This document shows positions 57,413-64,000 of a DNA stretch of 64,000 bases, in pieces. The number at the start of each line of letters is the position of its first letter. Positions within the stretch are counted from its first letter, which is position 1. A program made the position numbers and the translations under genes. Source of the DNA: Halobellus limi (lineage in GTDB: Archaea; Halobacteriota; Halobacteria; Halobacteriales; Haloferacaceae); contig NZ_CP031311.1 in assembly GCF_004799685.1 (NCBI RefSeq), positions 1,798,001 to 1,862,000 of the forward strand. Reading direction: 5' to 3'. The notes below the pieces were generated by a model, which was given only the letters and a program-made list of their open reading frames with translations, had not been told where the DNA came from and made no database searches.

Positions 57413-57436
57413 AAGCCCCTCTTCTGGACCGGGCTT
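57413..57436 (-). promoter_or_regulatory. Hairpin abutting the DUF5798-like start codon
   Basis: AAGCCC (57413-57418 complement side) and GGGCTT (57431-57436) form a 6-bp stem with a 12-base loop. On the minus strand the 3' arm ends directly at the start codon (position 57412). It could shield the start codon or serve as the 3'-end signal of the ABC operon whose last gene stops at 57496. Confidence 0.35.
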
Positions 57437-57495
57437 TGTGTGCGTTCCGGCTTCGACCGGGGAGCTAAAGGCGGGTCCGGGCCCGTCCGAACGCC

Positions 57496-58626
57496 TCACG
57501 CGAGGTCGTCGGCGTCGAGCCGCCCGACGAGACGGCGGAGCCCGCCGTAGACGACGACCGACCCGACGACGACGGCGGCGACGGAGAGGTACTCGGCCGT
57601 CCCGCCGCTGCCGATCGCCAGCCGCGCGGCGGCGTTGATCGGCCCGTTCGGGAGCAGCGCCGTGCCGCCGAAGACGAAGAGCACGCCGATCGAGTAGAGG
57701 AACTGCGCCGCGCGGCGTTCGGGCGTCAGGAGCGCCAGCGCGGCACCCAGCCCACAGATCAGGAGCGCCAGCGCCGCGACCAGCGCGAGGAGCGGGGGGA
57801 CGTTCGCGACGCTCGTGCCGTTGAGTTCGAGGAGGCCGATCCACAGCGCGGCCTGGAGCGGCGCCAGCCCGGCCGCCGCGAGAAGCTTCCCGTCGACGAC
57901 GTCGATCAGCGAGACGGGCGCGACCCGGAGCAGTTCGAGCGTGCCGCGGTCGATCTCCTCGGTCAGGGAGTCGACGGCGACGGAGCCCGAGATGAAGACC
58001 GGGAGAAAGAGCAGAAGCGGGAGCAACACCGTGTACGTGAACCCGAAGTACGGACTGGAGGCGGCTTCCGGCGGCAGTTCGAGCGGCAGCGAGTCCAGGT
58101 ACGCCGCGCGGTCGGTCCGCTCGGCCCGCTCGAACGACCGGACCACGTCCCGCAACTGGACGACGACGACCGTCGTCTGGACGTTCGAGTCGGGTGCGAC
58201 GGCCCTGAGGAACACCCGCTCGTCGCGCGTCTCCGCGACGAGCACCGCGTCGACGCCGGTCGCGCGGTACTCGTGGAACGCGCGCATCGCCGTCTCCTCC
58301 GAGCGGTAGAACCGCGCGTCGACGCCGCGGACCTCCCGCGAGGCGCGGATCAGTTCCTCGGCGGCGTCGCCCGTCACCGCGACGTCGACCTCGTATCCCT
58401 CGACCCCGCCCGGGTCGTACAGCGAGACGAGGCCGACGACGAGGAACGAGGAGAACGCCGCGATGAAAAGCTGCAGCGCGAGCGCCAGGAGGATCGTCTT
58501 CTCCCTGCGGAGGCTGTCGAACTCGCGGCCGGCGATGGTGATGCGGGGGTCCCGCCGCTTCCCGCCGCTCGCTCCCGGCTGCGGAGCGGGGCGGTCGCTT
58601 CCGACCGTGTCCTCTCGGTCAGCCAA
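57496..58626 (-). CDS. ABC exporter permease (NatB-like)
   Basis: A 376-residue ABC-2-type permease. One helix (LLALALQLFIAAFSSFLVVGL) lies near residue 50. A large external domain (about 75-200) follows, then five or six C-terminal helices (VLLPLLLFLPVFISGSVAV onward) with the conserved cytosolic loop EEIDRGTLELLRVAPVS. This layout is that of NatB/YhaP-type permeases. It is the last gene of a three-gene operon and overlaps the previous permease by eight bases. The substrate could be cations or peptides; it is not readable. Confidence 0.83.
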   Translation of the reverse strand: MADREDTVGSDRPAPQPGASGGKRRDPRITIAGREFDSLRREKTILLALALQLFIAAFSSFLVVGLVSLYDPGGVEGYEVDVAVTGDAAEELIRASREVRGVDARFYRSEETAMRAFHEYRATGVDAVLVAETRDERVFLRAVAPDSNVQTTVVVVQLRDVVRSFERAERTDRAAYLDSLPLELPPEAASSPYFGFTYTVLLPLLLFLPVFISGSVAVDSLTEEIDRGTLELLRVAPVSLIDVVDGKLLAAAGLAPLQAALWIGLLELNGTSVANVPPLLALVAALALLICGLGAALALLTPERRAAQFLYSIGVLFVFGGTALLPNGPINAAARLAIGSGGTAEYLSVAAVVVGSVVVYGGLRRLVGRLDADDLA

Positions 58627-60436
58627 AGTAACTCACCACCGTGAGGTTGTAGGCCGTGTGGACGGCCACGCTGCCGACGAAGGCGACGCCGTACCACCGG
58701 AGGTCTCGCATCGCTCCGAGAGCAGTCAGCCCCGCCGTGACGACGTGCAGCGCGAGCGGTGCGAACAGCAGGCCGAGGGCCGGGAACACGCCGATGCCCG
58801 ACGGCGCGAAGGCCGCCTGCCCGAGCGCCAACTCGGGGAGTCCCACGACCTGCGAGACGGCGGTGAACTTCTCTCCGACGAAGAATCCGAGCCCCGAGAG
58901 CGCGCCGAGGACGACCGCGACGCGTCCGACGCGCGGGAACGTACCGCTCTCGAATGCGGCGTAGACGTGGAGGCTCTTGGCGACCTCCTCGACGAGGGCG
59001 ACCACGAAGAGGAGAAGCGGCACGGTGAGCGAGACGGGCAGGGCGAACAGGACAGCGACGGCGAGCAGTTCCGCGACGAACACGAACGGGATCGACAGCC
59101 CCGAGAGGACGGCGACGTCCCGCGGCCGCGACACCCGGGCGTCGAGCGCGTCGAGCAGTTTCAGCGGCACCGCGCGCTGGGTGAAGAGGTCCTCCTCGCG
59201 GTAGATGCCGGTCCCGAGCAGGAAGAGGACGCCCGCACAGAGGACGAACGGGGCGGTCGCGAAGGCGAACGCGCCGGGCGATACCGACTCCAGCGGCTGG
59301 AGGTCGCGGACGACGACCGTCAGCGGCGAGATGAGCGCGATCGGCGTGACGTTCGCGAAGATGGCCGGGACGAACGTGTAGGCCGTCAGGAAGACCGAGA
59401 CCGTGACCGTGACGAACGTGAGTTCCTTGAACGACCGGGCGAACATCGCGCCGGCGAACGTCGCCGCGAGGAAGACCAGCGCGATCGGCAGCACGGCCGC
59501 GACGGAGACGAGGCTCCCGCCGACGCCGAGGGCGATGAGCGCCGTGATCGCGACCATCGCGCCGAGATACGGCAGCGTCTTTCCGGCGACGATGTCGCCC
59601 GGGGAGACGGGCGCGACGAGGAGCAGTTCGCCGCGGCGGTTGATCCGCTCGTTGAGCATCGTGCTGCCGTACGCCTGCACGACGAAGTTCATCGGAACGA
59701 GGAAGACGAACGCGAGCACGAGCGAGCCGAACGGGAACGGAGGCTGGATGTCGGCGGGCGAGCCGGAGCCACCGCCGCCGAGGGGATTGATCCCCGAGAG
59801 CGCGGGCACGCCCAGCGGGCCGCCCCCGCCGCTCGTCGTGGAGGCGTCGCCGTCGCCGCTCCCGTCCCCGCCTCCGTCGTCGCCGTCACCGCCGGAGCCG
59901 TCGCCGCTGGAATCGACGACGGCCTCGCCGTCTCCGCCCCCGTCGGCGAACGCCTCGTCGGGAAGCGTGTCGTCGCGCGAGACGTACTGGAGGACGGTCA
60001 CGACGGGAAAGGCCGCCGAGCCGTTCTCCTCGCCGCGCATCTGCTCGAAGTTGTGACGCCGAACCGCCGACCGGAGCTCCGAGAGCGCCGCGCGCCCCTT
60101 CGGCGTGTCGACGGCGCGGAACTCGCCGTCTCGAATCAGCACCTCGACGTCGCCGTCCCGGAGCGCGTCCGGGTCGGGCGAACGAGCGTCGAGGGCGACG
60201 CTCCGCTCGACCGGTTCGCGGTACGGGCTGTCGGCGGCGACGCCCACGCGGTAGACGTCCCGGTCGAGCGCGACGCCGCCCCCGAGCAGGCCGGCTCCGA
60301 GGATCGTGCCGGCCAAGAGCAGGGCGAGCACACCCAGAGCTGCCGTCCGCCTGTCGACGACGCCGGCCGAGCGCGAGACCTCCCAGCGAGCGATCCGGCG
60401 GATCGACGAGAGGTGGTCCCGAAGCGAGCGCTTCAC
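58619..60436 (-). CDS. ABC exporter permease fused to a PrsW-like intramembrane protease
   Basis: A 605-residue fusion. Residues 1-435 form a NatB-like permease: first helix about 30-52, an external domain interrupted by a Gly/Asp/Ser linker (about 168-215), and helices with the loop RINRRGELLLVAPVSPGDI. Residues about 455-605 form a second membrane domain with the PrsW/CPBP-like catalytic pattern: E483-E484-x2-K487 (VEEVAK), E522 in FFVGEK, H564 in LALHVV, and H593-x3-N597 (HTAYN). Such enzymes cleave substrates inside the membrane. It shares 4 bp with the ATPase gene and 8 bp with the second permease. Confidence 0.82.
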   Translation of the reverse strand: MKRSLRDHLSSIRRIARWEVSRSAGVVDRRTAALGVLALLLAGTILGAGLLGGGVALDRDVYRVGVAADSPYREPVERSVALDARSPDPDALRDGDVEVLIRDGEFRAVDTPKGRAALSELRSAVRRHNFEQMRGEENGSAAFPVVTVLQYVSRDDTLPDEAFADGGGDGEAVVDSSGDGSGGDGDDGGGDGSGDGDASTTSGGGGPLGVPALSGINPLGGGGSGSPADIQPPFPFGSLVLAFVFLVPMNFVVQAYGSTMLNERINRRGELLLVAPVSPGDIVAGKTLPYLGAMVAITALIALGVGGSLVSVAAVLPIALVFLAATFAGAMFARSFKELTFVTVTVSVFLTAYTFVPAIFANVTPIALISPLTVVVRDLQPLESVSPGAFAFATAPFVLCAGVLFLLGTGIYREEDLFTQRAVPLKLLDALDARVSRPRDVAVLSGLSIPFVFVAELLAVAVLFALPVSLTVPLLLFVVALVEEVAKSLHVYAAFESGTFPRVGRVAVVLGALSGLGFFVGEKFTAVSQVVGLPELALGQAAFAPSGIGVFPALGLLFAPLALHVVTAGLTALGAMRDLRWYGVAFVGSVAVHTAYNLTVVSYFG

Positions 60437-61401
60437 CGCTCGCTGCCCCCGTCAGTCGACGACGCTGTCCGCCGTCGCCCCCGCTCGGAACCGGCCGCCG
60501 GCGTCGCCCCGCTGGCGAGGTCGAGGAAGATGTCCTCGAGGCTCTGTTCGCGCGTTCGGATGTCGACCACCTCGCCGCCGTCGGCAGCGGCACGCTCGCG
60601 GACGTCCTCGACGGCGTCCATATCGGGCACGACGCTCCGGTGACGGTCCGTCTCTGCAGGGACGCTCCCCGCGGACGGATCGGGTTCCGAACCCGCTACC
60701 GGGACCGTCGTGAAGACGTGGTAGGTCGTCTCGCCGTATTCTTCGCGTATCTCGGGGACGGTCCCGCGGGCGATGATCTCGCCGCGGTTCATGATCACGA
60801 TCCGGTCGCAGACGCTCTCGACGTGATAGAGGTTGTGCGCGCTGAAGACGACGGTCTTTCCCCGGTCGGCGAGTTCGCGTGTGAACTCCAGGACGTAGTT
60901 CGTCGTCAGCGGATCCAGCCCCGAGGCGGGTTCGTCGTAGATCAGGAGGTCGGGGTCGTTGACCAGCGAGCGAGCGATGGCGACCTTCCGTTTCATCCCC
61001 TTCGACATGTCTCCCAGGCGGCGCTCTCTGTGCTCTAATTCGAGGCGGTCCAGCGTCCGCTCGGTTCGTTCCCTCGCCTCCGAGCGCGGGACGTCGTAGA
61101 GGTCGGCGAAGAAACGCAGGTACGACCGCGGCGTCATGTCCTCATAGAGCGGCGATTCCTCGGGGAGAAAGCCCAGGTTCCGCCGCATCTCCGGGTCGCC
61201 GGCGTCGTAGCCGGCCACCTCGGCGACCCCGTCGGTCGGCTCGACCAGCCCCGAGAGCATCTTCAGCGTCGTCGTCTTCCCGGCGCCGTTCGGGCCGACG
61301 ATGCCGAAGATCTCGCCGCCCTCGACGGCGAAGTCGCTGCCGACGACGGCGGGGAAGTCGCCGTAGGTCTTGCGGAGCCCCTCGGCGCGTATCATCGTCA
61401 T
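60433..61401 (-). CDS. ABC exporter ATP-binding protein (NatA-like)
   Basis: A 322-residue ATPase. Walker A is [10 protein letters not shown], the signature region is the variant DMSKGMKRKVAIARSLV, and Walker B is LLIYDEPASGLDPL. The switch His lies in FSAHNLYHVE. A C-terminal part of about 100 residues with an acidic/Ser insertion follows; DIRTREQSLEDIFLDL is the typical exporter end motif. The Met at 61401 is preferred because of the TATA element 27 bp upstream and because the longer frame adds no conserved residues. It is the first gene of the operon with two permeases. Confidence 0.9.
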   Translation of the reverse strand: MTMIRAEGLRKTYGDFPAVVGSDFAVEGGEIFGIVGPNGAGKTTTLKMLSGLVEPTDGVAEVAGYDAGDPEMRRNLGFLPEESPLYEDMTPRSYLRFFADLYDVPRSEARERTERTLDRLELEHRERRLGDMSKGMKRKVAIARSLVNDPDLLIYDEPASGLDPLTTNYVLEFTRELADRGKTVVFSAHNLYHVESVCDRIVIMNRGEIIARGTVPEIREEYGETTYHVFTTVPVAGSEPDPSAGSVPAETDRHRSVVPDMDAVEDVRERAAADGGEVVDIRTREQSLEDIFLDLASGATPAAGSERGRRRTASSTDGGSER

Positions 61402-61427
61402 TGTCGAGCGCCACGGATCCGGCGGGA

Positions 61428-61434
61428 ATAAAAC
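61428..61434 (-). promoter_or_regulatory. TATA box of the ABC exporter operon
   Basis: TTTTATT on the minus strand lies 27-33 bp before the ATPase start at 61401. It supports that start and a leaderless message. Confidence 0.5.
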
Positions 61435-61560
61435 CTGACCGCCGGGTATCGATTCTGATACGGGCTGAGTCACGAGGTTTCTTTCGTGTCATTTGGTGAC
61501 AACACACAGTCGACAGTATGAAGTTCTCCACCGTGGAGGTACAACCGAACGGAGGCAAGC

Positions 61561-62556
61561 GTGACCGAGGACGAGGGGGACGAAAGAGCGTTCGACGCGG
61601 GCGAAAGCGACGCGACCGCCGAAGAGGGATCCGGCTGGTCCGCAGTGCCGGATGTCGGCGACGACGACCTCGAGATCCCGCTCCCGTGGAACACCGTCTC
61701 CGGCGGGGGGTCCGACCCCGACGGTATCGAGACTGGGAACGCCGACGAAGCCGACAGCGGGAGCGCCGACGAAGCCGACCGTGGGACCGCCGGCGAGGTC
61801 GCCGGCGACGAGGGTGGAGACGGGGAGGCGCCGACGGAGTCCGGAGAGGAGACGGCCGACCCCGAGACGTTCGAGGACGTCCGGTTCGTCGGACCGAAGA
61901 GCGCGGCCGTCCTCCGCGACTCCGCGGTGTCGCTCTCCGATCTGGTCGAGAAACGGGTCGCCTACCGGGATCTGACGGAAGCGGGCGTCAACCCGGGCGT
62001 CGCCGCGAAGATCAGGCGCGAACACTCGCTGTCGTGGTCGCTCGACGGCGGGGGGACGGACCTGGATCGGCGCTCTACGCAGGTCCGCGGCCTCGACGAC
62101 GACGAGCGGGCGTGGATCGCGGCGTCGTCGGGCTGGTCCGACGAGTCGGCCGCGACCGAGACCGACGGGTCAGGGGACGCGACGGAGGCCGAGGCGGCCT
62201 GGCGGGCGCGGACCGACGACGCGGCGACGCCGTCCGGGGGGGAGGACCGTCCCCAGACAGCCGGCGAGGCCGCGTGGCGCGACGGAACCGGGGCGGGCGT
62301 CGGCGCGTCGGAATCCGACGAAAGCGTGGAGCGCTCCGACGTCGACGCCGAATCCGCCTGGCGAGAGCAGAGCGTGCCGACGCCTGTGACGGCGCTCGAC
62401 GACATCGACGAGCGGGCCGCCGCGACGCTTCGTCGGGCGGGCATCGGGTCGGTCCGTCGACTCGCGACGGCCGATCCAGAGAGCGTCGCGGACGCGCTCG
62501 AACTGGGCCGCGACGAGGTCGAAACCTGGTGTCGGCTCGCGCGCGAACACGAGTAA
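61561..62556 (+). CDS. Helix-hairpin-helix domain protein with acidic linkers
   Basis: A 331-residue acidic protein with a GTG start. Two helix-hairpin-helix-like modules are separated by disordered Asp/Glu/Ser/Thr regions. The first is around 105-155 (FEDVRFVGPKSAAVLRDSAVSL then EAGVNPGVAAKIRREH), the second at 270-331 (LDDIDERAAATLRRAGIGSV then ADALELGRDEVETW). Repeated short motifs with Ala-Trp-Arg (EAAWRA, EAAWRD, ESAWRE) lie in the linker. HhH modules bind DNA non-specifically or mediate protein contacts. The function is unknown. Confidence 0.7.
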   Translation: MTEDEGDERAFDAGESDATAEEGSGWSAVPDVGDDDLEIPLPWNTVSGGGSDPDGIETGNADEADSGSADEADRGTAGEVAGDEGGDGEAPTESGEETADPETFEDVRFVGPKSAAVLRDSAVSLSDLVEKRVAYRDLTEAGVNPGVAAKIRREHSLSWSLDGGGTDLDRRSTQVRGLDDDERAWIAASSGWSDESAATETDGSGDATEAEAAWRARTDDAATPSGGEDRPQTAGEAAWRDGTGAGVGASESDESVERSDVDAESAWREQSVPTPVTALDDIDERAAATLRRAGIGSVRRLATADPESVADALELGRDEVETWCRLAREHE

Positions 62557-62713
62557 CGTGACGTGACACCGGTCGGTGAGTGACGTGGTACCGATTGGGG
62601 CACTGTGACGCCGATACCGCTCTTCGCGATGGACCTTCCGGTCGCCGCTTCCGACTATTAACGTTCCGAGTAAATATTTATACGACCGGAAGAACGGGGC
62701 GTACAGGCGACTA

Positions 62714-62827
62714 GAACGTCTTCTACGGCCGTTCAGACGTTCGAGAACGGATATTCGCCAACAAAGAGTTTATGTATATAGTCACCGCATACGCAACTAA
62801 CGAACACCTCCGTTACTGACACGAGTA
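62714..62827 (+). promoter_or_regulatory. FBPase promoter region: inverted repeat, TATA box and TACT-N5-GAGTA
   Basis: The AT-rich leader holds the inverted repeat GAACGTCT (62714-62721) and AGACGTTC (62735-62742) with a 13-base spacer. A TATA element TTTATGTATATA lies at 62769-62780, and TACT-GACAC-GAGTA at 62814-62827, just before the ATG at 62833. The last resembles the sugar-regulator TrmB site reported for Halobacterium (TACT-N7-8-GAGTA) but with a shorter spacer. The region from 62557 to 62713 has no gene; it includes another AT patch (GTAAATATTTATAC) near 62671. Confidence 0.45.
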
Positions 62828-62832
62828 CTCCG

Positions 62833-63741
62833 ATGGCTACGAAAGAAAACTCCGGCTCGACCGACGCCGAATCGACCCAAAAGACCGTCAACGCCGTCCT
62901 CGACGCCGTCGCGCGCACCGCTCCGGAGGTCCGGCGTGGCCTGCCGGGCCGACGCATCGCCATCGAGGGGAAGAACCCCTCGGGCGAGGAACAGAAGGCC
63001 GCGGACGTCTACACGGACGAACTCCTCTTAGAGCGCATCGGCTCGATCTCGAACGTCGGCGTCTACGCCAGCGAGGAGCGGGCCTCCGGCGTGGACGTCG
63101 GCTCCGGGCTCTCGGTCTGCGTCGACCCGCTGGACGGCTCCTCGAACCTCGAACCGAACGCCGCGATGGGCACCATCGTCGCCATCTACGACGACGACCT
63201 GCCGGCGTCGGGTCGGGACATCGTCGCCGCCGCGTACGTCCTCTACGGCGCGACGACGACGATGATCGTCGCCCGGTCGAACAAGGAGACCGTCACCGAG
63301 TACGTCATCCACGAGAGCGGCGACTATCAGGTGGTCCGAGAGGAACTGACGCTCCCCGAGAACCCCTCGGTGTACGGCTTCGGCGGCCGCGTGCCCCACT
63401 GGGTGGAGGAGTTCGAGGAGTACGTCTCCGAGGTCGAGTCCGACCCCTCGATGAAACTCCGGTACGGCGGCGCGATGATCGGCGACGTGAACCAGGTACT
63501 CACCTACGGCGGCATCTTCGGCTACCCGACGCTCACGAACGCGCCGGAGGGCAAACTCCGCGTACAGTTCGAGGGCTACCCGGTCGGATACATCCTCGAG
63601 AAGGCCGGCGGGGCGTCCTCGGACGGCCGGAAATCGCTGCTCGACGTCGAGAAGGACGACCTCCACGCGCGGACGCCGGTGTACGTCGGCAACGAGGGAC
63701 TGATCGACGACCTCGAAGCGGCGCTGGCCGATCGGTACTGA
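62833..63741 (+). CDS. fbp: Fructose-1,6-bisphosphatase, class I
   Basis: A 302-residue enzyme that hydrolyses fructose 1,6-bisphosphate to fructose 6-phosphate, the committed step of gluconeogenesis. The metal and substrate motifs are VYASEE, the sugar-phosphatase signature [13 protein letters not shown], and the C-terminal [13 protein letters not shown] (metal/phosphate). The length is slightly below that of bacterial class I enzymes because the regulatory N-terminus is short. The start is fixed by the promoter 30-60 bp upstream. tpiA and kdgA lie elsewhere in this window, consistent with dispersed control. Confidence 0.92.
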   Translation: MATKENSGSTDAESTQKTVNAVLDAVARTAPEVRRGLPGRRIAIEGKNPSGEEQKAADVYTDELLLERIGSISNVGVYASEERASGVDVGSGLSVCVDPLDGSSNLEPNAAMGTIVAIYDDDLPASGRDIVAAAYVLYGATTTMIVARSNKETVTEYVIHESGDYQVVREELTLPENPSVYGFGGRVPHWVEEFEEYVSEVESDPSMKLRYGGAMIGDVNQVLTYGGIFGYPTLTNAPEGKLRVQFEGYPVGYILEKAGGASSDGRKSLLDVEKDDLHARTPVYVGNEGLIDDLEAALADRY

Positions 63742-63894
63742 GACCGCCGGTCTCCGGGCGGGACGAGCCTATTTATATTTTCCAGAGTGCAGGCAGATGT
63801 AGAAAGAACTTGGTTTATATGACGAATACAGGCGTCTGATCGGTTTTAATATGCTATGTACCTGAAGAGAATATAAATATATCTTGGAGTCAGC
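63742..63894. other. AT-rich gap between convergent genes
   Basis: The 153-bp gap is notably AT-rich (ATATAAATATATC at 63870-63883, TATTTATATTTTCC at 63770-63783). The T-rich run after the fbp stop probably serves as a terminator. No RNA gene or ORF is visible. Confidence 0.4.
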
Positions 63895-64000
63895 TCACCA
63901 GGAATCCTCGAAGAGATTCGCGTAGGCGTCGATCCGTTCGTCGCTCGGCGGCGACGTCGCGAGCGCGACGACGAGCATCGCCGCGAGCTGGACCACGAGC
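63895..64000 (-). CDS. C-terminus of a probable sodium:solute symporter (cut by window edge)
   Basis: Only the last 34 codons lie in the window. They read as the end of a transmembrane helix (VVQLAAMLVVALAT) followed by SPPSDERIDAYANLFEDSW and a TGA stop. This hydrophobic end with a short polar tail resembles SSF-family symporters of haloarchaea, but the fragment is too short for certainty. The frame and G/C-biased third positions support a real gene. Confidence 0.55.
   Translation of the reverse strand, partial: LVVQLAAMLVVALATSPPSDERIDAYANLFEDSW

Noticed and set aside
57496..61401. Bacteriocin (halocin) export and immunity locus
   Set aside because: The exporter-protease operon is suggestive, but I found no small signal-bearing precursor gene next to it. 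The nearby coiled-coil gene has no signal peptide.

Overview
The window is a stretch of chromosome from an extremely halophilic archaeon (class Halobacteria). The evidence is consistent across the window: high G+C with G/C-rich third codon positions, acidic proteins, TATA boxes 22-30 bases before many start codons with few Shine-Dalgarno sites, many Tat-type (twin-arginine) lipoprotein signals, a PGF-CTERM-like surface anchor, TFB and aMBF1 transcription factors, archaeal-type GTP cyclohydrolase, UbiA-type digeranylgeranylglyceryl phosphate synthase, and a cba-type ba3 oxidase operon. The genus cannot be fixed from the sequence alone. Most of the window is ordinary core chromosome. I see no CRISPR array, no transposase gene and no rRNA.

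Layout. 1-418 is non-coding with a cluster of AT-rich palindromes. 419-3451 (minus) holds an Lrp/AsnC regulator, KDPG aldolase and an ABC-2 exporter. 3602-13149 holds a PQQ-type sugar dehydrogenase, an acidic repeat protein, an OYE-family reductase, GTP cyclohydrolase III, a HAD phosphatase, a DJ-1/PfpI protein, OsmC, an MBL hydrolase, an FAH-family enzyme and a probable Usp gene remnant. 13217-15428 is a two-gene GMC dehydrogenase behind an iron-box-like palindrome. 15562-17848 is a tightly overlapping hisC / NMP kinase / CDP-alcohol transferase operon. 18130-25710 holds Zn-ribbon, HtrA, aMBF1, TpiA, DICT, HerA-like and DNA polymerase IV genes, with a 203-bp nested inverted-repeat element at 23815-24017. 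25907-29371 holds an Lrp regulator and porAB. 29700-32799 holds the shikimate genes aroC and aroA around a flavin-oxidase-fold protein. 32886-36566 is the btuF / btuCD cobalamin importer. 36842-37903 is a TFB. 38029-40210 holds a halocyanin and a radical SAM/SPASM enzyme with a small PaaB-like partner. 40898-48599 holds the ba3 oxidase operon and a divergent copper-handling set (small membrane protein, DsbD/SafE-like protein, copper P-type ATPase). 49182-51246 holds Usp, Trm5 and tRNA-Thr(CGU), followed by degenerate tRNA 3'-end copies. 51650-57412 holds a GH13 enzyme, UbiA, a RecA-fold ATPase and small proteins. 57496-61401 is an ABC exporter operon in which one permease carries a C-terminal PrsW-like intramembrane protease. 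61561-64000 holds a helix-hairpin-helix protein, fructose-1,6-bisphosphatase and the C-terminus of a probable sodium:solute symporter.

How the genes fit together. Central carbon genes are spread over the window: KDPG aldolase, TpiA and FBPase, pyruvate:ferredoxin oxidoreductase, and two periplasm-facing sugar dehydrogenases. Two of these loci sit beside Lrp-type regulators. Haem/copper respiration is the clearest functional neighbourhood (about 38-48.6 kb): halocyanin as electron carrier, an AhbC/NirJ-like radical SAM enzyme that may serve haem synthesis, the ba3 oxidase, and copper delivery genes transcribed away from the oxidase across a short palindrome. The most unusual items are the radical SAM enzyme with its PaaB-like partner, the permease-PrsW fusion, the nested hairpin element before the HerA-like gene, and the tRNA-Thr remnant.
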